A stretch of DNA of 64,000 nt from Halobaculum roseum (GTDB lineage Archaea > Halobacteriota > Halobacteria > Halobacteriales > Haloferacaceae). The DNA lies in contig NZ_CP082286.1 in NCBI RefSeq assembly GCF_019880245.1, positions 124,001 through 188,000 of the forward strand, given 5' to 3'. The position numbers and the translations under genes were made by a program. This document shows positions 60,208 to 64,000 of the stretch, in pieces. A model generated the notes under the pieces. The model saw only the letters and a program-made list of their open reading frames with translations, did not search any database and was not told the origin of the DNA. The first letter of the stretch is position 1. Each line of letters opens with the position of its first letter.

Positions 60208-60798
60208 ATGCTCGAACTCCCCATCGCCCAGTCGGGGACTGGACTGGTCCGGGAGGCGATCGAACGGTTCCTGACCGATGTCGCCGACGCCCTGCCGAGC
60301 GTCATCGCCGGCGTCGTCTTCCTGCTCATCGCCGGGGTCGCGATGAAGGTGTTCATGACGGTCCTTCGGGAGGCACTGAAGCGGACCATCGCCGGCGAGT
60401 CGCCGGTCTACCGACAGTTCATCGCCACCATCGTCGCGGTCTTCCTGTGGTTCGGCGTCGGCCTCTCGTTTCTCTCCATCGTCGGCCTCGACGGCATCGC
60501 CACCTCGCTGGGCACGGCCGCGGGGTTCGTCGCGCTCGGTATCTCCTACGCGACCTCGGGGATGATCGCCGACGCCGTCGCCGGCGTCTACCTCCTTCGC
60601 GACGAGGACTTCAACCCCGGCGACATCGTCGACATCGGCGGCACGGTCGGCGTCGTGAAGTCGATCGAACTCCGCAAGACCCGCCTCGCGGTCGAGGACG
60701 ACACCGTCGTCCGCGGGAACGCCGAGATCGAGAAGAAGTGGACGAAGATCGGCGACGCCGGGACGGATCAGGAGACACCGGCGCCCGCGGGCGATTGA
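60208..60798 (+). CDS. Small mechanosensitive channel-like membrane protein
   Basis: A 196-residue protein with three hydrophobic segments (about 28-50, 68-92, 100-125) followed by the MscS beta domain DFNPGDIVDIGGTVGVVKSI (about 140-159). It lacks the large C-terminal cytoplasmic vestibule domain. A helix-forming glycine-rich AAGFVALGISYATSG pore segment is present. It follows the repeat tract; ATG 60208 is used. A channel role is likely. Confidence 0.8.
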   Translation: MLELPIAQSGTGLVREAIERFLTDVADALPSVIAGVVFLLIAGVAMKVFMTVLREALKRTIAGESPVYRQFIATIVAVFLWFGVGLSFLSIVGLDGIATSLGTAAGFVALGISYATSGMIADAVAGVYLLRDEDFNPGDIVDIGGTVGVVKSIELRKTRLAVEDDTVVRGNAEIEKKWTKIGDAGTDQETPAPAGD

Positions 60799-60960
60799 GG
60801 GCGTCCGGACGATTGAGAGGCCGGATCCGGGACGCGTGAGGGGGCGGACTCCGGAGGGAGCGTGACTCGGGGGTCGATCGTCGTCCCGGCTAGCTTGTCG
60901 CGCGCTACCGTGTCACACGTTCTGCCGCGAGTTTAAATCCGATGAGGTGGTAGTCCGCCT

Positions 60961-61956
60961 ATGTTCGTGGGACACGCGCTGGCGGCGTTCGCGCTCGTCG
61001 CGCTCGTCGCGCGGCGCCTCGGCGAGCGACCGGCGCGTGCGCTCACGCTGGGCGTCGTCGCCGCGCTGTTCGCCGCCGCGCCCGACGTCGACATCGGGTA
61101 CGCGCTGGTGGGCGTCGTCTCCGGACTCGGCGCGGGCACCGGGGCCTTGGGCCTCGCCGAGTCGTTCTGGTCCACGGGGAACCTCGTCCACCGCGCGGTG
61201 ACCCACTCGCTGGTCGTCGCCCCGATCGTCGCGCTCGCGGCCGCCGCGTGGGTCGACGGCCGCGGGAGCGCCCGCGCCGTCGCGCTCGCGCTCGTCGCCG
61301 GCCTCGTCGCGGTGACAGCGACCGTCAGCGGCGTGCTCGGGGCGGTCGTGACCGTCGCGTTCGTCGCGACCGCGCTCGCGCTGGCGGCGGCGATCCGCCG
61401 GCGGACCGAGCTGACGCCGCGGGCGACGTTCGCGCTCGCGCTCGCGGGTCTCGCCTCCCATCCCTTCGGGGACCTGTTCACCGGCGAACCGCCGGCGTTC
61501 CTCTACCCCCTCTCGACGGACGTGGTGACCGCCAGAGTGGCGCTGTCGGCGGATCCGACGCTGCACCTCCTGGGGGCGTTCGCGCTGGAGCTTGCGACCG
61601 TCTGGGCGGCCGTGCTGGCGTGGAGCCACCTCCGCGCCGAACGGGACGGACGGTCCAACCGGGCGTTCGACGTTCCACGCCGCGTCGATCCGCTCGCCGT
61701 CGCCGGAGCCGGGTATGCCGCCGGCGCGTTCCTGATTCCGGCGCCCACGCTCGACCTCTCGTACCCCTTCGTCTTCTCGGTGCTCGCGGTCGGCGCCGTG
61801 GGGGTCGCGCCGGTTCGGATCCGTCGCCGGGGGCGCGCCGCGCTCTCGCCCGAGTTCGCACGACCGGGGCCCGAACGCGCCCTGTTCACCGGGTTGGCCG
61901 CGGTGACCATCGCGTGGTTGGCCTACCTGCTCGCGTACCTCGCGGGCGTCGCCTGA
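60961..61956 (+). CDS. Membrane-bound metal-dependent hydrolase (DUF457/YdjM type)
   Basis: A 331-residue integral membrane protein. The family pattern is visible: MFVGHALAAFALVA at the N-terminus, APDVDIGYALVG near 40, HRAVTHSLVVAP near 78-89 and SHPFGDLFTGEPPAFLYPL near 165-183. The His/Asp residues at the membrane surface probably bind metal. Eight or more hydrophobic segments. The natural substrate is unknown. AGTTTAAAT at about 60930-60938 is a good TATA box, 23-31 bases before the ATG. Confidence 0.85.
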   Translation: MFVGHALAAFALVALVARRLGERPARALTLGVVAALFAAAPDVDIGYALVGVVSGLGAGTGALGLAESFWSTGNLVHRAVTHSLVVAPIVALAAAAWVDGRGSARAVALALVAGLVAVTATVSGVLGAVVTVAFVATALALAAAIRRRTELTPRATFALALAGLASHPFGDLFTGEPPAFLYPLSTDVVTARVALSADPTLHLLGAFALELATVWAAVLAWSHLRAERDGRSNRAFDVPRRVDPLAVAGAGYAAGAFLIPAPTLDLSYPFVFSVLAVGAVGVAPVRIRRRGRAALSPEFARPGPERALFTGLAAVTIAWLAYLLAYLAGVA

Positions 61957-62041
61957 CCGGGCGACGCGGCGGAAACCGCGGCCCGACCGTCGTGCGCCAC
62001 CGGCCGACCGTTTTACACCCCGGCGCCGCATAGCGAGTTCC

Positions 62042-62680
62042 ATGACGCAGTCGGGGCTTCGGACCGTCGTCGAGGACCGGCGGGCGAACGCGGTGATCGG
62101 CTGGACGGTGCTCGCGTTCCTGGTCGCCAGCGGCGGGAGCGAGCTGTTGTTCGGGCAGCAGGTGTGGGGCGCGCTCGTGTTAGCACTGGTCGCCGTCGCG
62201 CTCGTGCCGCCGGTCGCGTTCCGGAACGCCACCGCGATGCTCCCCTGGGAGGTGTTGGCGCTGTCGTCGCTGCCGGCGGTCGGCCGGACGCTGATCGTCG
62301 GGGAGACGGTCGGCGGGATCACGTTCACCGGACGGGTGACGACGTATCTCGCGGTGGCGACGGTCGCGCTCATCCTCGCCGTCGAACTGGACGTGTTCAC
62401 CCCCGTCCGCATGACGCACTCGTTCGCCGTCTTCTTCGTGACCATCGCGACGATGGCCGCGGCGGGGGTGTGGGCGGTCGTCAGGTACTTCTCGGACACG
62501 CTCCTCGGCACCCGCCATCTGCTCGACGGGCGCCCCGAACACGCGATCGAGACGGCGATGATGTGGGACTTCGTCGCGGCCACCGTCGCCGGCGTCCTCG
62601 CGGGCCTGTTGTTCGAGTACTACTTCCGTCGCCGCGCCGCCGGAACCGACCGGGTCGACGTGGAGGTGGCCGAGGCGTGA
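62042..62680 (+). CDS. Membrane protein of unknown function
   Basis: A 212-residue protein with five or six hydrophobic segments (about 20-35, 42-62, 70-90, 98-118, 125-150 and 175-195). Its stop overlaps the GTG of the next membrane-protein gene (GTGA), so the two are coupled. A TATA-like GTTTTACAC lies at about 62009-62017. No family recognised; conserved His136 and Arg131-Met in PVRMTHS are the only notable polar residues in a span. Confidence 0.65.
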   Translation: MTQSGLRTVVEDRRANAVIGWTVLAFLVASGGSELLFGQQVWGALVLALVAVALVPPVAFRNATAMLPWEVLALSSLPAVGRTLIVGETVGGITFTGRVTTYLAVATVALILAVELDVFTPVRMTHSFAVFFVTIATMAAAGVWAVVRYFSDTLLGTRHLLDGRPEHAIETAMMWDFVAATVAGVLAGLLFEYYFRRRAAGTDRVDVEVAEA

Positions 62681-63351
62681 AACTCCGCGACGCGCTCGGG
62701 ATCTCCCCCGAGCGACAGGAACAGGCGACCCGCGCGATGCAGGTACTGATGGTCATGTTCCTCGGGATCGGGATCGAGCGCGGCTCGACGGGGCTGATCG
62801 TCAACGGCCTCGTCGCGCTCGGGGTGACGTTCCTCCCCGCGGCGCTGGAGCGCGAGTACGACCTCCCGATGGACGCCGGGCTGACGCTGTGGATCACCTC
62901 GGCCGTCTTCCTGCACGCGCTCGGCGTGGCCGGGATACCGGGACTGACCGGGAACCTCTACGCCGAGGCGAGCCCGATCCCGTTCTGGGACCACATCACC
63001 CACGCGCTGTCAGCGTCGGTCGTCGCGGCGGTGGGCTACACCGTCGCGCGGGCTATCGACGAACACACCGAGGCGGTGTACCTCCCGTCGCGGTTCATGT
63101 TCGTGTTCATCCTGGTGTTCGTCGCCGCCTTCGGCGTGTTCTGGGAGGTGCTGGAGTTCGCTATCAGCGGGGCGGCCGCGGCCGTCGGCTCCGGGAGCGT
63201 GCTCACCCAGTACGGGCTGGAGGACACGATCTACGACCTCGTGTTCGACCTGGCGGGCGCCGTCATCGTCGCCGTCTGGGGGACCGCCCACCTCACCGAC
63301 GTGGCCGACGCGGTGACCGAGCGGATCGACCGTCGGCGCGGAACGCGCTAA
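62677..63351 (+). CDS. Membrane protein with WDHITH motif
   Basis: A 224-residue integral membrane protein. The GTG overlaps the previous stop. Six hydrophobic segments are present, with the motif PFWDHITHALSASVVAA at about 107-123 (a WDHxxH pattern found in DUF2238-type membrane proteins) and ILVFVAAFGVFWEVLEFAIS near 145-164. The His pair may bind metal or lipid head groups. Function unknown; the pair of coupled genes suggests a complex. Confidence 0.7.
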   Translation: MKLRDALGISPERQEQATRAMQVLMVMFLGIGIERGSTGLIVNGLVALGVTFLPAALEREYDLPMDAGLTLWITSAVFLHALGVAGIPGLTGNLYAEASPIPFWDHITHALSASVVAAVGYTVARAIDEHTEAVYLPSRFMFVFILVFVAAFGVFWEVLEFAISGAAAAVGSGSVLTQYGLEDTIYDLVFDLAGAVIVAVWGTAHLTDVADAVTERIDRRRGTR

Positions 63352-63465
63352 CGGGGAGGAGCCGACCGGACGCCGTCGCCACGGTGGGTGGTGCGGTCCC
63401 GATGCCCGAGACGACCCGGGGCCGCGGATACCTTTTTGGATCCCGCCGGAGAGCGAACGTGTGAG

Positions 63466-63666
63466 ATGGTCTTCAAGAAGATCACGCTGATCGGCCGGAG
63501 TACCGAGAGTTTCGACGCCGCCACGGACGACGCGATCGACCGCGCCGAGGAGACGCTGGACGAGGTCCACTGGGTCGAAGTGGAGGAGTTCGGGGTCGAG
63601 GTCGCCTCCGTTGAGGGTCGGGAGTACCAGGCGGAAGTCGAGGTCGCGTTCGAGCTGCAGGAGTAA
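63466..63666 (+). CDS. Dodecin, flavin-binding
   Basis: A 66-residue protein that assembles into a hollow dodecamer storing riboflavin-type ligands. Trp36 (VHWVEV) and Gln55 (REYQAEV) match the flavin-stacking and hydrogen-bonding residues known from the Halobacterium dodecin. The sequence starts [26 protein letters not shown] at about 63431-63439 is its likely TATA box. Confidence 0.95.
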   Translation: MVFKKITLIGRSTESFDAATDDAIDRAEETLDEVHWVEVEEFGVEVASVEGREYQAEVEVAFELQE

Positions 63667-63680
63667 ACGGCTCCGGACGC

Positions 63681-64000
63681 TCAGTTCTCCTCGGGTGTCG
63701 AGCCCGCGCCGTCGGCGACGCCGTCCTCCTCGGGCGCGGCGTGTGACTCGTGTGTCGCGCGCTCGTGCGAGACGGCCGCCTCCTCGCGCATCGTCACCTG
63801 CGCGACGCCGCTCGTGTCGTCGAACACGAGGTGGCTGTGCGGGTAGGCGAACTCCACGTCGATGGAGTCGTCGTCCTCGAGGATATCCCAGACGGCGGTC
63901 TGGACCTGCGATCGGACGGTCAGCGGCTTGAACGGGTTCTTCGCCCAGTAACGCAGGGTGATCTCGACGCCGTGGTCGCCGAAGCTGTCGATGTAGCACG
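63681..64000 (-). CDS. MscS-family mechanosensitive channel, C-terminal end
   Basis: Only the last 106 codons are in the window; the gene continues to the right. The end of the cytoplasmic vestibule domain is visible (CYIDSFGDHGVEITLRYWA, VRSQVQTAVWDILEDDD and FAYPHSHLVF), then a tail with His/Glu repeats. It is convergent with dodecin, with 14 bp between the stops. Confidence 0.8.
   Translation of the reverse strand, partial: CYIDSFGDHGVEITLRYWAKNPFKPLTVRSQVQTAVWDILEDDDSIDVEFAYPHSHLVFDDTSGVAQVTMREEAAVSHERATHESHAAPEEDGVADGAGSTPEEN

Overview
The window is a high-GC (roughly 70 %), gene-dense piece of an archaeal chromosome from the class Halobacteria (extreme halophile). The reasons are acidic proteins throughout, a transcription factor B gene, Rpo11, eS1 (S3ae), an archaeal KEOPS Pcc1, archaeal pilus ATPases and pilins, Tat lipoprotein signals, halocyanin- and dodecin-type proteins, and mostly leaderless genes with a TATA element about 25-33 bp before the start. 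I see no CRISPR array, rRNA, insertion sequence, phage or replication origin. The genus cannot be fixed from sequence alone; a Haloferacales-type halophile is plausible (inference).

Layout. 0-10 kb is rich in metal handling: an iron-type ABC binding lipoprotein and a small flavoprotein, each behind an identical-type iron box (TTAGGC-N2-GCCTAA), then TrkA, then a P19-like metal lipoprotein, a tiny membrane protein and a Dyp-peroxidase-like Tat protein. 10-29 kb is housekeeping: a winged-helix regulator pair, TrkH, GatC-GatA, TFB, Nudix, PHP phosphoesterase plus a truncated asparagine-synthase-like protein, PurL, a lipoprotein with an HExxH motif, HisF, Rpo11, an MBL hydrolase, a histidine kinase and a uracil-DNA glycosylase-like protein. 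30-35 kb holds a small archaeal pilus operon (ATPase, membrane platform) translationally coupled to a Trm9-like methyltransferase, then a thioredoxin-reductase-like flavoprotein. 36-41 kb has tRNA-Gly and tRNA-Arg, an MFS transporter, an HD hydrolase and TatA.

41-52 kb is a second, larger pilus locus. It has a 1024-residue ATPase, a platform protein and five overlapping genes for pilin-like single-span proteins; facing them are a large pilin-like protein with a repetitive C-terminal domain and two tandem major-type pilins. 52-64 kb returns to housekeeping: tRNA-Ala, rps15-recJ-like-pcc1-rps3ae, a halocyanin, a CDP-alcohol phosphatidyltransferase (archaetidylserine synthase type), HisD, an A-type Fe-S carrier, a zinc protein, small membrane proteins, dodecin and the end of an MscS channel.

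The most unusual structure is a set of short stem-loops in three tracts (around tRNA-Gly, after tRNA-Arg, and after a small zinc-protein gene at 59.8 kb). Their stems differ in sequence but stay self-complementary, while the loop keeps a mirror-symmetric purine-rich core, GARCGNAGYGAG. Around both tRNAs they alternate with partial copies of the tRNA ends. A second unusual structure is a duplicated iron box plus the remains of a Tat signal peptide in front of the iron-regulated flavoprotein.
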